Origin: Progne subis subis
Lineage: Eukaryota > Chordata > Aves > Passeriformes > Hirundinidae
Reading direction: 5' to 3'
NCBI GenBank assembly: GCA_022316685.1
Contig: JAKJHU010000023.1
Coordinates: forward strand, 3,273,192 to 3,337,191
Length of the DNA: 64,000 nt
In this document: piece by piece, positions 1-13,300 of the stretch
Layout: each line of letters begins with the position of its first letter
Position numbering within the stretch: position 1 is the stretch's first letter
Position numbers and translations under genes: made by a program
The notes under the pieces: generated by a model
Told to the model about the DNA's origin: nothing
Seen by the model: only the letters and a program-made list of their open reading frames with translations
Databases searched by the model: none

Positions 1-3000
1 TGGCATACTGCAGTTTTTCTCAAGCCATTTCCTGATAACTCAGTGTTCCATAGTTGACAATTACCAATTTCTTTTTTTGTCTCTCAGGGACTGATGACCT
101 TATAATCTCTTCTTTTTCTAACATCCTCTTTTTCCTGACTGATGACATTCATGTTTTTCTTTCAGATTGTCTAATTGGCTAACATAATTAAATTAAACAC
201 AGAGCAGGTATTTCCAGTCCAGGACTGTTTTGAAATTGCTAATTCAGAACTAAAAAATATGTATTGTCTTCATCTGATTTTTTTTTAGAAATAAAGACTG
301 TGGTAGTTCAAAGCAAGTTGTCACCTTTCTAAAAATAACCAAAATGTCCCTCATTGGAATAATTATCACCCTAACAGTATAGAACAAGAACAAAAAAAGA
401 AGACGTATATATCCATATTTCAAAAGTAGTTCTGAGGTGTTCTGAAGTGTTTTCAATAGTCTCAGTTGAAGTCTGAGCACTGTTATTTCAGAGAAAAATG
501 GGAAGGCTCTGTTCTGTAAATAGTCACACTTTATATAATATTGAAAAAAACCCCAGAAAATGGAAATGCCTGAAGCTGGTCATTCAAGACATCAATTTTC
601 TGCTGAAACCTTAGAAACTCTTTAACTGGCGTTTGGTTTTTTTCCCTATACACTAGTACAGTTGTAGACAGAAAATAACTAGAGGATATATCTAACACAA
701 AAATATAATCATACCAAATTTAATTGAAAATTGTGATTTAGGTCTACATGCACAAAATTAGGTATCATCTTATTATGCTCTGTTATGATACTCCTTGTGT
801 CCTGACACAAACGTTTTCAAAACTGTCTTTAGCTCAAGGATAGGACAGAAAATAGAAAAATACAAAGGAAAACTATGTTTTTAACAAGCAACTATTGTTT
901 GCTGGTTTGTTTGTTAGTTTATTTTCTACATAACTTTTTTTTTTTTTTTTTCCTTATTATTGTATATCGAATTCTAAGCAAATGATCTGGTTTTCAAGAT
1001 ATGTCATTTACTTTATTGGTTGTCTTGGTTTTCAGGAAATACTTTTTCCCTGCTGTTCCTCAGGGAAGTTAAAGAGCAGCAAAAAGAGAAGGTGCAATTA
1101 CATTTTCTCACACCGGAGCTCACCCCTGCAGCTCTGGAAAGTGTCTGGCTTGAAGAAAATCTCTGGGAGCAGCATTGTCCCCAGGGGAGGAATTGCCCAG
1201 ACCTTGTTTATGCCCTGGGCTTGGTGGCAGTTCATGGCAGCTTGGCAGTGTTGCCATCCTGGCAGTTCCTGATGTCAGCAGATCTCTCAAGACTGAAATA
1301 CAGCCCTGTGATTACTCTCATTATATCTATTATCCCAGATCCATTCAGCTCAATACAGGAAGAGAAAAAAAATGAAGTTAATTACTCCCTAGTTATGACT
1401 GTTTTGGGGTAACAAATCCTTTCATATAAGAAGTCATATGAGGAAAACTGGTGAAAGTTTGATAATATAAAGTGCTGACTTCCTTAGCAAATAAATTGTG
1501 TTTCATTCAGCTTTTTAAAGAGTAAAATTAGCAAGAGCAGACTCTCCCATGTGTGTCTGCATGCCCACTCCATTTGCCTATTTTTCTGGGGAAATTGAAT
1601 GTCCACTAACCCTATTTATGAACTATGTTTTATTTTGGGACAGACTTTAGATCACAGACTTCATTAATAATTTTTCATGTGCACCATGAATGAGAACTAT
1701 GGGCTCAATATGATAAAAGGCAATTCAGATACTGGTAAATCCACCTCTATCAGCCAGGTAATGATTCCCTACTCCATTTTAAATGTATTTATATTAATAT
1801 AAGAAATTGTAATGCAGAGATATGGGCGTGTGACAAACATGCTGCGGACTATGGAGTTACAGGCAAGCAATTAATCTATACTAATTGCCCTGGGCAGACT
1901 CCTCTCACACAACTTACTGTGGGGTAGCAAATGTTGTTTTTGCTCAAAGGCAAGCAACTTAAGGCGAATTTGCATTTTCCAATGAATAACTGTGCAAATG
2001 ACCTGGCTCTGTAAATTCACTCTCTGGCTTTGTGGTAGGTTGTTCGCTAATCCCCGTACTAAAGCCTGACTACAAACAAATCTCCACATCTTCATCTCTC
2101 TTAGCAACACAAGTCGATTATACTGGGAAAGTTTGTATGCTACAGTGGGGAAGTTGTACCAGCAGGAAGCACTGGATTAACTGCCTGGGATGTAGCATTA
2201 TGTTACTAGCCTCTTTCATGTTGCAGTCAATGCAAGCTAATGTAAAAATTGTGCATAGATTAGATCTAATATTATGCTAATGCACAATAGAAAACTACCA
2301 CTCCTCTGCTTAAAATTATAGAGTACTATGCAGAACAGATCACCTCTCCAAGTAAAACCACCACCATTTGGCTTTTGAGTGGCCCCATGATTACCAGAAT
2401 AAAAATGGATTAAAGTTAATTTGCACCTTGTCATCTTGATAGAATCGACTGCTTGCATTTTGCATGTACCAATTTTTTTGTGTAGATTAAATACAGACTA
2501 ATTCCCTAAAAATTGATGCATACTCTATGACAGTAAATGAACAAACAGATAAAAAGAATGGCATTTTTTCATCACTGAAAAGCAAAGAAAAAAAAAGAAA
2601 AGTAATTTTCTTTGTTATTTGGAGGAGGACTAATGAACTAGTTCCTTTCAGATTATTTGAAAGGGAAACAAACAGTTTCACTTTATATACTATAAGTACC
2701 AGCAATTCAGTGATAGACATAGTCCTGATTTCAGCCCTGGTGTTTTGCCAGTCTAGCACAATGCTCTCAAATGAAGAATGGTAATGTTTTCTGGGCACCA
2801 CAAAAAATGCAAAGAGCTGCAAAATGTAAAAAAAGCAGCACTTTTACATTTTCCTAGCATCTACTGTACCAAGAAAAGGAGAAGCTGCTGCCAATACTAT
2901 CTACAAATATTTATTTTATAAAGATATGTCAAGGGTAAAGTGAAGTGCCTTGGAGTGCTGCTCCTGGTGTAGCTGCCGCGAGGAAGAGGCGTGAGCATTT

Positions 3001-3634
3001 GCACCCACGCCGAATAACTGTAGCGAGCTCTCACTTTCCTGCCCCAGGTAGAGCTGGTCTCCAGCCTCCCACAGATAAGTTGAGAAGGGGTTGCTCCTGT
3101 GAGAATTCTGAGATGTTCTACTACAAGAAGCCAGGAAAACTGTGCAAAAAGTCAATGGTGGTGGCAAATACTCATCACCTTTGGCAATCAGGCCAGAAGA
3201 TATTTTCTTAATCTTCCCACAGGTGGATTGGATGGGAAAGACACCATGAATAGTTCAAAGCTTTAGAAGGAATGAGTCCCTTTGTCAGTTTTTCAGGTCT
3301 GTGCTCTCTCTCACCTTGCATTTTTGACTTATTTTCTATCTAAAACAGTAAGAGAAACAGCCTGCCCTGAAACTGGTATCTCTAGATTAATTAAAAGCTT
3401 TATTTCAGCTTTGTATAAATGGTGTAAAAATTTATAAATGACAGAAATTTCAGCAAAGAGGAATACTGTCTGCCCTCCCACCAGTCATCTCCAGGTCAAC
3501 TGCAGAGGTATGGTCCAATGCAGGAACAAGGACAATTGAAATAACTTTCCAGCTCCAGTCTGTTTCAATGCCATATTTCACCTCTTCCTTTTCCCTTTTT
3601 GTAGAACTCAAAATATTTTGCTCTGCACTTCTTT
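1..3634. other. Noncoding, A+T-rich, no gene recognised
   Basis: Frames here are short and overlap on both strands without codon structure. Two patches are GC-richer than their surroundings: about 1,100-1,280 and 2,940-3,110. The second has several CpG within 60 bases. Neither matches a repeat or protein I know. A T run lies near 939-951. Confidence 0.6.
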
Positions 3635-4188
3635 TGACACCCACTCCCCCACCAGCAGGATCAGTGAGAGAACTGGAATGGTAAAAGTTGGAAGACTCAT
3701 GGGTCGAGATAAAAGTTTAATTGGAAAAGCAAAAGCCATGCATGCAAGAAAAGAAAAACAAAGACTTAATTCACTGCTTTCTGTGGGCAGGCAGATGTTC
3801 AGCCATGTCCAGGAAAACCAGGATCCATCATGAGTAGTGGTGACTTGGGAAGACAAACACCATCACTCCAAACACCCCCACCTTCCTCCTTCTCCCCCCT
3901 CCCTGCTTTACACATTGAGCATGACATCACACAATCTGGAATATCCCTGTGGTCATTTGGGGTCACCTGTCCTGGCTGTGTCCCCTCCCAGCCTCCCAGG
4001 CACCCCTAGCCCCCTCACCAGTGTGGCAGCATGAGAAGCAGTAAAGGCCTTGGCTCTGTGTAAGCCCTGCTCAGCAGTAACAGAAACATCTCTATGTTAT
4101 CATCACTGTGTTCAGCACAAATCCAAAGCCTAGCCCTGTATTAGCCACTGTGAAGAAAATTAATTCTACTCCAGCAAAAACAAGCACA
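3635..4188 (-). mobile_element. Solo LTR of an avian ERVL-type retrovirus, antisense
   Basis: The complement starts TGTGCTTGTTTTTGCTGG at 4,188. It then follows, block by block, the same LTR seen in sense at 38,259-38,832: the 'gtagaattaattttcttcac' block, the 'tttggatttgtgctg' block, a block on GGACAGGTGACCCC, 'tggctgaacatctgcctgcc', and a 'ttatctcgacccatgag' block near the end. The last approximately 20-30 bases of the LTR are not recognisable. No internal viral genes adjoin it, so it is a solo LTR. No clear target-site duplication was found. Confidence 0.85.
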
Positions 4189-4242
4189 TCTGCAGAGGTG
4201 AGTCCTGCTCTTCTGTATCTCTGAAAGTCTAACAATAAATTT

Positions 4243-4404
4243 ACAAAACAAACAAACAAACAAACAAAAAACAACAACAACAACAAAACCCACAAAAAAA
4301 CCCCCACAAAAAACCCAAACAAACAAAAAAACCTCAAAAAACAAACAAACAACCACCACCACCACCAAAAAATCTATACACACACACACACATATATATA
4401 TATA
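4243..4404 (+). repeat. A-rich (AAAC)n low-complexity tract ending in (CA)n(TA)n
   Basis: About 160 bases are built of AAAC, AAC and ACC words, followed by a short CA run and a short TA run. The minus-strand frames through it give Phe/Val/Leu-rich pseudo-membrane proteins, which are artefacts of the composition. The tract lies about 55 bases from the 5' end of the antisense LTR. Confidence 0.9.
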
Positions 4405-4964
4405 TGAATTTCAATATTTCAATTGTCTTCACATCCTAAATCCTGGTCAGTCCTAATGGAATCTAACTGGTATGTGACAATACCTCACATGGGCTGTATG
4501 TGTTTAAAAATATCTGCAATGTTTGCAATGGTCACATCACAAATGACAATGACAATTCCCCATTTAAGCCCATCACCTTCAATCCTTTGCTCCAATGCAG
4601 CTCCATTTCTTCCTGAGCCTATGCAAAGCTCTCATTTTGCCATTCCTAAAGCTGGATGCCAAGTATCATTGACTATCCTTCTACTCAGATTTGACATTTT
4701 CTCACTCATAAGCATCCAGTAGTCATAGCTTTGAATGGTAAACTCATTATGCAATCATAAATCTTTTGCCCCAAATCTATTCTCTTTCTTAGTTTTAAAA
4801 ATGAAAATTTGGCGTCAATAGCACAGATTAGTTTGAATAGCATTTATCTTTGGATTGATCTTCTGATATGCAAAAAATATTGGAAATATTCTTTTGCAAC
4901 ACATGGTAGATTTTATGACAGGTACAAGTGGATTAAAAATGGACATTTTTAAATCAATGATACA

Positions 4965-5098
4965 TTAGTTATGCAGGACTTTCTGTTTTGCAATCCATTC
5001 AAAAACCATCTAGACAGGATCCTGAGCAGAGAAGTTGGACCAGATGGCTTCCAAAAGTTCCCTTCATCATCAACATCCTGTGGTTCTGTTATGTGCCT
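4965..5098 (+). mobile_element. CR1 3'-end fragment
   Basis: The stretch reads like a CR1 3' UTR in sense orientation. It has the 'gttggaccagatggcttcc' block, then a 'ttcccttcatc' block, and ends near a 'gtggttctgttatg' tail. The family counterpart is a GGACTAGATGATCT block followed by CCTTCCAACC and terminal octamers. It is only about 130 bases long and diverged. No reading frame of the element remains. Confidence 0.7.
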
Positions 5099-7549
5099 TG
5101 CCCCTAACAACACTGGGGACACTAGAAAATTCATCACATAAATTCAAGAACTAAAGCCTGCTTCTGGATTTAGCTGTATTAAACAGGCACGGATTGAGCA
5201 CCAAGATTCAAGACTCTGGTTTGAATGACAGAATTAATTCAGAATTAATTACTACTAATTGTTAAAATTATTTTGGCGTATCCTTTTCCAATTTCAGATT
5301 TCACTAGTGATTTTTCCTGGAAAAAAGAACCCCAAGCAAACAGCAAATAAAGACTGAAGAATCTCAACCACTTGCTGCCAAAGCAAGAGAGTCACAAAAG
5401 TGACATGAGCATCTTAGCAGAGTCTTTTTCAATGGAACTGCTATGGCTGAAAGCCCTAAGTGCCACAGATAACAATCCTATCCATTTAGTCCTGCTGGCA
5501 ACAGCTGAAAAACAGCAAGGGTGAATACCTCAAACAAGAACACTTATGGTGCCTTTGATGAGCTGGTTTGTCCACGTCTTACATACACTGAATCATAATT
5601 TATTTCAACTGGGTATTTCAGAAGTCCCGCTGACCACTGAGGCAGAGCTGGTATTTGCAGTGGGTTATGGTCACGTCTGTAGGTGACCCCTTGCAGAGCA
5701 CAGGGGTTGTAATGAAAGACTGCTTTCACTAAAACCCAAGTTATTAGTAGATGCAGGTGCAAATGAAAAGGAGATACGGCTTTTTAGATAACAGAGTAAA
5801 GAGCAAATTGTTGTTAAAATATATTTTTGATTGAGATTGTACTTCACCTGAAAAAAAATTGTCGATGATGTGTAGGTGTGTTTCAGAGAAGTCAGGAAAC
5901 CAAAACTTGGCACTACAGCTTTTCCTGTCTCCCAGTCACCAGCCTTTCCTCAGCCTTGTTTCTGCTGCAGCCCTGTTGTCAGGTCCCCATTTTTGCCACT
6001 CCAGCTGTGATAATCTGTTTCAGTTCTACATCCAAGACAGTTTCATTTTTTTTTCAGTTTAAGCACCTCCAGGTGAGCAAATCCCTATTTCCTTTCCTAC
6101 ACGTCTTTCATCTGTCCATATCAGATTTTCATCCAGGGATTGGAAAGCACTTGTCTCAGCATGCAGGTCTCCTCAATGCTATGGAAGTGCTACTGTGAGA
6201 GCCTTTCACCTCCCATTGGTTTTTTTTTCCTAAATGCTGATAATATTTATACGTTGTCCCAGAGCAATGTACATATTTATTGAGATGGATTGAGGGTGGC
6301 GAAACTACTGAGGTCCTCTCACATCAGTCCCTGCTCTGAATTGCTGGCATAATCTGATGATCACAGTGAAAAATTCATTCTCTTCCTCCCTATGACGCAC
6401 TTGGAACCAGTATTCCTAAGTTTTCCGGAGGAAAGGTTTAGTAAACAGGACATCTGTTCCCCCTCAGCCAAACCCAAAGAAGCAATCTTAGGAGCAGGGA
6501 AGGAGGGTGGCAAGATCTTTGGACTTGATGCACTATTCCCAGGGAAGTCCATCTGGGAACACTGATTCTGTGAACACACAGATGCTGATGAAATCAGTGA
6601 CAAATGAAGGCTGGTAATAACAATTATAATTGCATTCAGTACTATTTTCCTCAAGTGTAGTTGTTTTTTGTCTTCCCAAAAGAAGTACAAATTACTCTAT
6701 TTAATTAAGTGATTAAAAAAGGTGTGGGCATACCATGAAGCTGTGTTCAAGTGCTGTGCAACATGTGCTGTGTTCAAAGGGCTGCCTGAAATCACAAAAA
6801 AGTTCAGTTCAAGACAAATCATACTGAAAAATAGTTCTGACAACATCAGATACACCTCAAAGTGTTTGAGGAGATATAAATTACTTTGGACATTGAAATA
6901 AACATTGTATTTTCTCTCTTTGCAACATAATTTGTTACCCTCAGCACATAGTCAATCTAAAGACTTGTTTGAATTCATGGAGATGTGCCTTTACTCTGCA
7001 TCAGAAAAGATTTCTCATTCTAAAGCATTCCTCATTGTTCCTCCCTGCTGGGAGGAAAAAGCCAGACCAGCCTTCTCACTGCCTTCTTTCTCTCTAGCCA
7101 ATTATTTCACATAAACCTGAAGACAAATGATCTGTGTCTTTGTCTCCTCTCCTTTCCTCCATTTGCCTTCACTCTGGACTGTATTTGGTACCCGAATGAC
7201 ACAAAAAGTCCCTAGGATGGCAAAGGAAACACACATGGCTGTGGGGCTGCCTCAGATCCAATCCTGAGTTTACTCTCATCATTGGTGCAGAGCCCTTTGC
7301 ACCGTATGTGCTCCAAAAGGAAATTATCTTTGGGAGTGGAAATGCCACAGTTGTGTCAAAATGGTGCAGAAGTGGGGCGAGGAAGCCGTGCCCACTGGGA
7401 CGGGGATTTTTATCTCCTGGTTATGCTCCTCCTCTGTCACCAACTACTGCCTTCTGCTTGGGTTCCAAAAAGGCTGCCCATGCAGGGAATTTCCAGTGTA
7501 ATCTTTAGTGGTATGTAAATGGCCTAAGTGGTCACAATCCTGATTATTG

Positions 7550-7591
<42 letters not shown>

Positions 7592-10144
7592 CATTTACAC
7601 ACATATGTACATACACATGTATTTGCTCACACATTGACATGTGTGCATCCTCATGTGTCCTCACATCCTGCCTGTCAGTTGTGGTGGTGCAAGTAAACCA
7701 ACTTTATGACCACTGAGACAATTTAACCATGGATAACATAAATAGAGACATCAGCTGATGCAGTGGAACAAGCAAAAAAGGTAAATTTGCCAATTTGAGA
7801 ATGTCTTACTGCACTTAGATAGGCATTTTGTTCCACCATCTCTTCCATAAGGCAGCTAAGTCTCCTATCGATTTGTACTTGGAAATGTCAGAGTTCATTT
7901 TAATAATGATATGGAAGGGAAAAAAAAACAAACAAACACAACTTTACAGGGAAGGGATTTAAAAGCATTTACAAGATGATATGAAGGAGACGATGTCAGT
8001 CAACAGGATCTTCTACAGGGAACTGTAATTCCTGTTCAAATGACACCTCCCATAACTGTGAAAAGAGACTTTACAGAGGGAAAGCGCTTCTACTGCACAG
8101 AAAATCAGTTTTTAAAATTGAATCTAAGAAGTTAAATGTCTTGGTCTGGGAAAGTTTGGTAATGTTTGAGGTTTTCCTGACCTCTACTTGACTAAGGGAA
8201 ACTAACTGGAATAAGAGCCAACTGTAGATATGTGCATCACTATATATTATGAAATAAAAAACTTCTTTTATCCTTTCAGTTGTGCTTGTGGATTAAACAT
8301 TTATGAAAATTATACTACTTGATCTGAGGTGTGATTTGTGTCTAGTTTCATGAAAGAGACTGCAGCTCAATTCATGCTCCATAAAGCTGCCAGATTTGCT
8401 AATAGAATCTGTAAATATAAGACCCTGGTATGTGCCAGCAAATATTTTTCAGTGGCACAGGAATTTGAATGATAAATCCAAAAGAAATCCTCCTGTCCTG
8501 CAGATTCAGTCGACTTTACAAACAACCTCAGTAAGTGTGAAGGCCTTTGCTCCAAGGAGGATTTGTGGAACCTCCTGGGCTTTTCCCAGGCTAGATGTTA
8601 TCAGCAAGATACTGGAAAAGGTTGTAGGATAGGGAACAAGTCTACATAGGACAGGAATAGACTGGTAAATAGAAAAGTCTTGGACAACTCTGATGAGATA
8701 CTGTCAAAAATCCTCCTGGAGATCACATGACAGATTTAAAACAAAAATATCATTACAAAAAGGGGGAAAAAAGTGCATAAAAACTTTACAACAGATTCCT
8801 TTAGTATTGCCTAATATTTTTGGTCTATGGATGACAATTCAGTGTAAGAAATGAAACTCTTCTGTTGGACAAGACGTATCATTGTGAAGGATGTCATATA
8901 AGAAAGGAAAAAAAAGTCAGATGTTTTCTTTGATTTGAGGACTGTACCTTGTTGCATCTAATGACTACTGAAATCTAAAGGAAGATTTTTATCCCATAAT
9001 TTTTAGTCATTCTGAAAACTGTGTTAAAGTTTTAATATTTTATACTTTATTTGCCTATCATATCACTTAATATTTTTGAATTCAGGATAAGATTCTTAAT
9101 GAAAAGCAGAGAAATAGAAACCTTTCTTGAACATGAAGGAATAATGAGAAAATGTTCCTAGAGAAAAATAATAATAATAATAATTAATTCAATATTTTGA
9201 AGATGAAATGTTCTCCAAACATCATGCAAATTATTTCTGGGAATTGTAAAACTCAAGATATGGAAAATAAATTTTTAACGACATACACTGGTTTCTGTTT
9301 CTCTTATAGAAAATGGTCTCTGTAGAAGTGCTGAAATCAAAGAATCACAGCATACAGTTCTGCCTCTTGTAGAAGTTTGGCCTTTTGTCTCTTCTTTCCT
9401 CCCCCCACCCCCAATAAAATGAACCTCAAATGAGATTCACTGGATGGAATTCCCCTGGCACCTTGATCAACAGGATGTGTGACATTTTCCTGCTTCTAAA
9501 ATGTGCTCAGAGGGCACAGGAGCAATGTTTGCCTCTCTACTCTGTAACAAATCTGGAAAAAAGATCAGTCCCTGACATGCGTGTGGGGCTGGAAGAACTC
9601 TAATGATGACTCTTCCATACCAGCAGTGAGGTGTGTGCAGGGGATGAGGGAAAGGCATTTTCTTACTGTCAGGAGCCTGTGCCATTGTGTGGAGTCCAAA
9701 CCGAAGCTTCCAAACACACCCCAGCATGACCCTTCCACTTATGGGTGTATTTGTGTATTCATTTATACATTTTATAGATTTACTATGTGTATGCTCTTAC
9801 ATGTTTATCAAGCTCCTTTCTTCCTCTTCCCATTGACTTCTTGCCCCATTGAACTCTGTTCCTACCTCCAACCTATCTCCTGCTACTGCCTCATAAACCC
9901 TTAGACCTTAATCCTCTCCAAAGCACTCCAGACCAGTGCCTGTTCCCCACCAGAAGCTGCCTGGAATGATCTGAGCTTGGTTCTACCATCACAGTGCCAG
10001 ATCACCCCTCACATCCCATCCTGCCCCCCTCCCAAAATCCCTTCCACATCCTGTGACAGCATCACCATCTGGGGAGCCTCCTCTGTATCTGCTGGTCTGC
10101 ATCAGACCTCTGTGCTACGTGGTGGTTTGGGGTGTTTTATATAA
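5099..10144. other. Noncoding, no gene recognised
   Basis: Mostly A+T-rich unique sequence, with the TA microsatellite at 7.55 kb. From about 9,800 to 10,130 the plus strand becomes C-rich and G-poor. No exon with credible splice sites was found. Confidence 0.6.
7553..7587. repeat. (TA)n microsatellite
   Basis: An uninterrupted AT dinucleotide run of about 34 bases leads into degenerate ACAT and ACAC words. Confidence 0.97.
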
Positions 10145-10193
10145 ACACACACACACACAGACACATGGACACACAGACAGACACACAGACACA
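10145..10193 (+). repeat. (CA)n microsatellite, imperfect
   Basis: CA dinucleotides are interrupted by CAGA and TGGA units, forming a compound CA/CAGA tract. Confidence 0.95.
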
Positions 10194-10370
10194 GTCTGGG
10201 GAATATAGGATGTGTGCTCTGCTCTCCTGGATACTGAGAGGCAGAAGATATATCTATATCTGGTCAGTGCTGTGACTTTAAATATTCTGTTATGTCTTTA
10301 AAATTTTCAGTCACAAAGGATATTAGTCTACATCTTCAGACTTTGATTGCAGTGTCCAATGAAACAAGGT

Positions 10371-10400
10371 GGAGGGGGGGGACAGGAGGGAGAGGAGGGG
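10371..10400 (+). other. G-rich tract with quadruplex potential
   Basis: A run of eight G is followed by two more G-triplets or longer (ACAGGAGGGAGAGGAGGGG). That allows four G-tracts with short loops on the plus strand. Confidence 0.6.
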
Positions 10401-10810
10401 CAGCGTGAAGCATTAGACACAGTCAATTTGTGCAATGTGGGACAGTCCCCGGGAGAGGGAACAAAAATTACAGCTCTGTAAGCACCTCCAAACCTTGCAG
10501 TGAGCGTGTGCCTGCTTCCAAAAGAACTGGCACAACTACCTTTGTAGCTTTGTACAAAGCTAAAAAAAATAACGTGACCCACTCACACAACCTTTTTTTT
10601 TTTTTTTTTTGTAATATAAGAATTGTCATATAAATTCCACTGTAAGGATACATCTTGCATCCTCCTGTAAGAGGATCGTTTAACTTTGAAATCCTGAATC
10701 ACTGAAAGTGTGTTAAATATTTTCTAGTAATACATTTCAAAATAAAAGTAAAAAGATCCTAAAAAAGTAGTTTGGACTCTCAGGCACATGAAATGATTAT
10801 TGGCATGTCT

Positions 10811-10892
10811 TGGGCAGGGTCAGGAACTGGACCTGATGGTCCTGTTGGGGTCCTTCCACCTCGGCACATTTTATGATTTTATGATTCTGTAA
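10811..10892 (+). mobile_element. CR1 3'-end fragment with terminal octamer repeats
   Basis: This sense-orientation CR1 tail contains 'ctggacctgatggtcctg' and 'gtccttccacctcgg'. It ends in two tandem octamers of the ATGATTYT type (at about 10,872-10,888), the usual CR1 3' terminus. Everything upstream of the tail is missing or unrecognisable. Confidence 0.8.
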
Positions 10893-11100
10893 AGCTTGCA
10901 TGGTAATACATTTTGGATCAAAACACTTAGCCAAAAATATCTACCTTTTTCTCTGGCATAAATCTTTGTACCCCAGTCCTTTCAATTCTTTATCCTTTGA
11001 AATGAAAATAAATGAAATAAAGTTATGGGGAAATAAATAAGAAAATAAAAATAAAAATCAGATAATAATGAGCTGGGAAAGTTTTAAACAGCGTGTAAAC

Positions 11101-11164
11101 TTGTTTTTGTTTTTGTTTTTTTTGTTGGTGTTTTTTGTTTGTTTGTTTGTTTTGTTTGCTTGCT
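11101..11164 (+). repeat. (GTTT)n low-complexity tract
   Basis: T-rich sequence made of GTTTTT and GTTT units, including four to five consecutive GTTT units near the right end. Confidence 0.92.
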
Positions 11165-13258
11165 TAATTTCTTTTAGAAAATAAACATAAAATCTTTACA
11201 GGGAAAATCACTACAAATAATAAAAATTTTATTATGTTTGAAATGTTGTTTTTCAGTAAAGTGATCATTGATAGAAAACTATAAACAGTTCTTATTCAAC
11301 TAAAGTCTATACTGCTTAGTTTGAACTACAATATGAATTTTACAGATTAGCTGAAAATTGTCTAAAATAAACATTTCCTTTTGTCAGTTTAGAACCTGAC
11401 ACTGTATTTGTGTAAATGACAATAGAGAAGAGTTTTAAAATTAATTGCTTCATTAAACAACTACATAAGTTTTTTTTTATCTTCTTCAGTGCATTTACAC
11501 ACAAAAAAAACCCCATTGCTAATCTTAGTAATTAATCTCTTTGCAACTTTTTTTTAACTTTTATAATGATTTTTATTACTTTCAACTAAACAGTTGCAAT
11601 TTACATAATATTGTAATTAGCTCGTATGACCAGAATAGTGCTACAAGTGATCAGACCCCACCATTACCCTTTTGTGCTGCTGAAAACTGACTTTTTTCCC
11701 CTACTTAGTTTTCTGTCTTTAGCTTTTCTTACTCCCCAATAGCAGTTTATTTTTCATATCATGTTCTTTGCCAGCTTCTTATAATGTAATTTTTCAGAAG
11801 TTTATGAAAATCTCATGACTAACAGATTCAAACTGCTCTCTGAATGTGCAAGGCCCAGGAAAAGAAAAAAAAAAAAAGGGAATTAGTAGATAAAAGTAAC
11901 ATTGAGTTATACCAGTAAATAATAAACTGACTAGATGGCTTAAAGAAATACTTTGCCTTCTTCAGGAAAGACATGGACTCTGAAATATGATATGAAGTCT
12001 GAGATTTTTTTTTTTTGACATTGGCATCAAAGTACCAATTTCTTATCTCTTAAAAAAGAAGAAAAACTATCCCACCCAAATGTCTAATTTGGTTCTCTGT
12101 TTTTAGGGTTCCAGGCCTAGATCTGCGTGTCTGCTGAATGGGAAGGGGGTGAAAACAGCATGGAAACTGAAGAATGGAGATGAAGCACAGTTTTCATCCT
12201 GTCAAAGGCTTACATCCACAGATACTCACAACTGAAAGGCTTTGACAGGAGATTTGTAGAAACAGAATGGGAAATATGATTACTGCTATGGGCAGGCTGT
12301 ACCTGACTGCCAAGTGATAAAATGTTGCTATTTACATTATGGTAGTGTTTGGGGGGTCCAGCTGGAGGCCAAGCTGTATTTCACTGACTGCCTGCACATA
12401 GAAAAGAGGTGTCTTGAGGAATGTTTCAGCCACCTTTGATTTGGAACCAAACCCATCATTGCCTTCTTCCCTGGCACAGAGGTGGAAGCTATGTTCTTTG
12501 CTGGGTTCAGGAGGAAGCTGAGTGCCACCAGAAATCTGGGTGACAAATTGAGTTGATTAGGAAACAGTTACCTCCTTTCCTCATGCCCTTCCCTCACATG
12601 TCAGAAAAACTGTGGCTAAAACCCCAAACATTCGACAAATCCATGAGGAATCAACATGCAGTTTACCATGAGATGATAGCACCATGTCATCTGACAGTTG
12701 AAGTTCAGGATGTGAAAGTCTAGATGACCCTGCAGGAAGCAAATGTTAAGGTATCCTTCACAAATCTACTGTGATGGCCTCTGAGACATTGTTGCCCCCA
12801 AGGTCCTATAATCAGCATGTGTGAAGGAGAGGGAAACACAGCAAAGAACAAATTGTTCTGGGAAAACACTTGTCTTTCTTCTATTTATCCTTCAGGGCAA
12901 TTAAAAAAATTTTTTTTAAGCCTTGAAAATTATATTCAACTCCTTTCCATTGTTTCTTTTCCAATATTAATTTTGTAATGAGATATTTTAATACTCCAAT
13001 TCTCCTCCTAGATTTTTCCCCTGGCTTCCCTAGTATTTATCAATGCAAACTACTAAATGAGAAAAATACAGAGATGGTTCCCAAAATAACATCTGCAGTG
13101 GAGAACCTGTAGTAGCTGTAGATTGCATAGGCATAACCAAAGTAGCTCTAAAATTTGCACGTTTGGATGCATCTAAGACTTGTGGAGCAACATTTATAAC
13201 AGCTACAGAGCCCTTTGCTGCTACTGCAGACTTGTCCTTGCCCAGTGCTAAAACTGCA

Positions 13259-13300
13259 GTGAGTATTCAATTGTGAGTATTCAATTGTGAGTATTCAATT
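13259..13300 (+). repeat. Three tandem copies of a 14-bp unit
   Basis: The unit GTGAGTATTCAATT occurs three times without mismatch. The perfect identity points to a recent local duplication. Confidence 0.97.

Noticed and set aside
4092..4389. Minus-strand frames giving Phe/Val/Leu-rich, membrane-like proteins
   Set aside because: They are translations of the AAAC low-complexity tract and of the LTR start, not genes.
12337..12546. Possible pseudogene frame on the minus strand
   Set aside because: No resemblance to a known protein and no upstream continuation.
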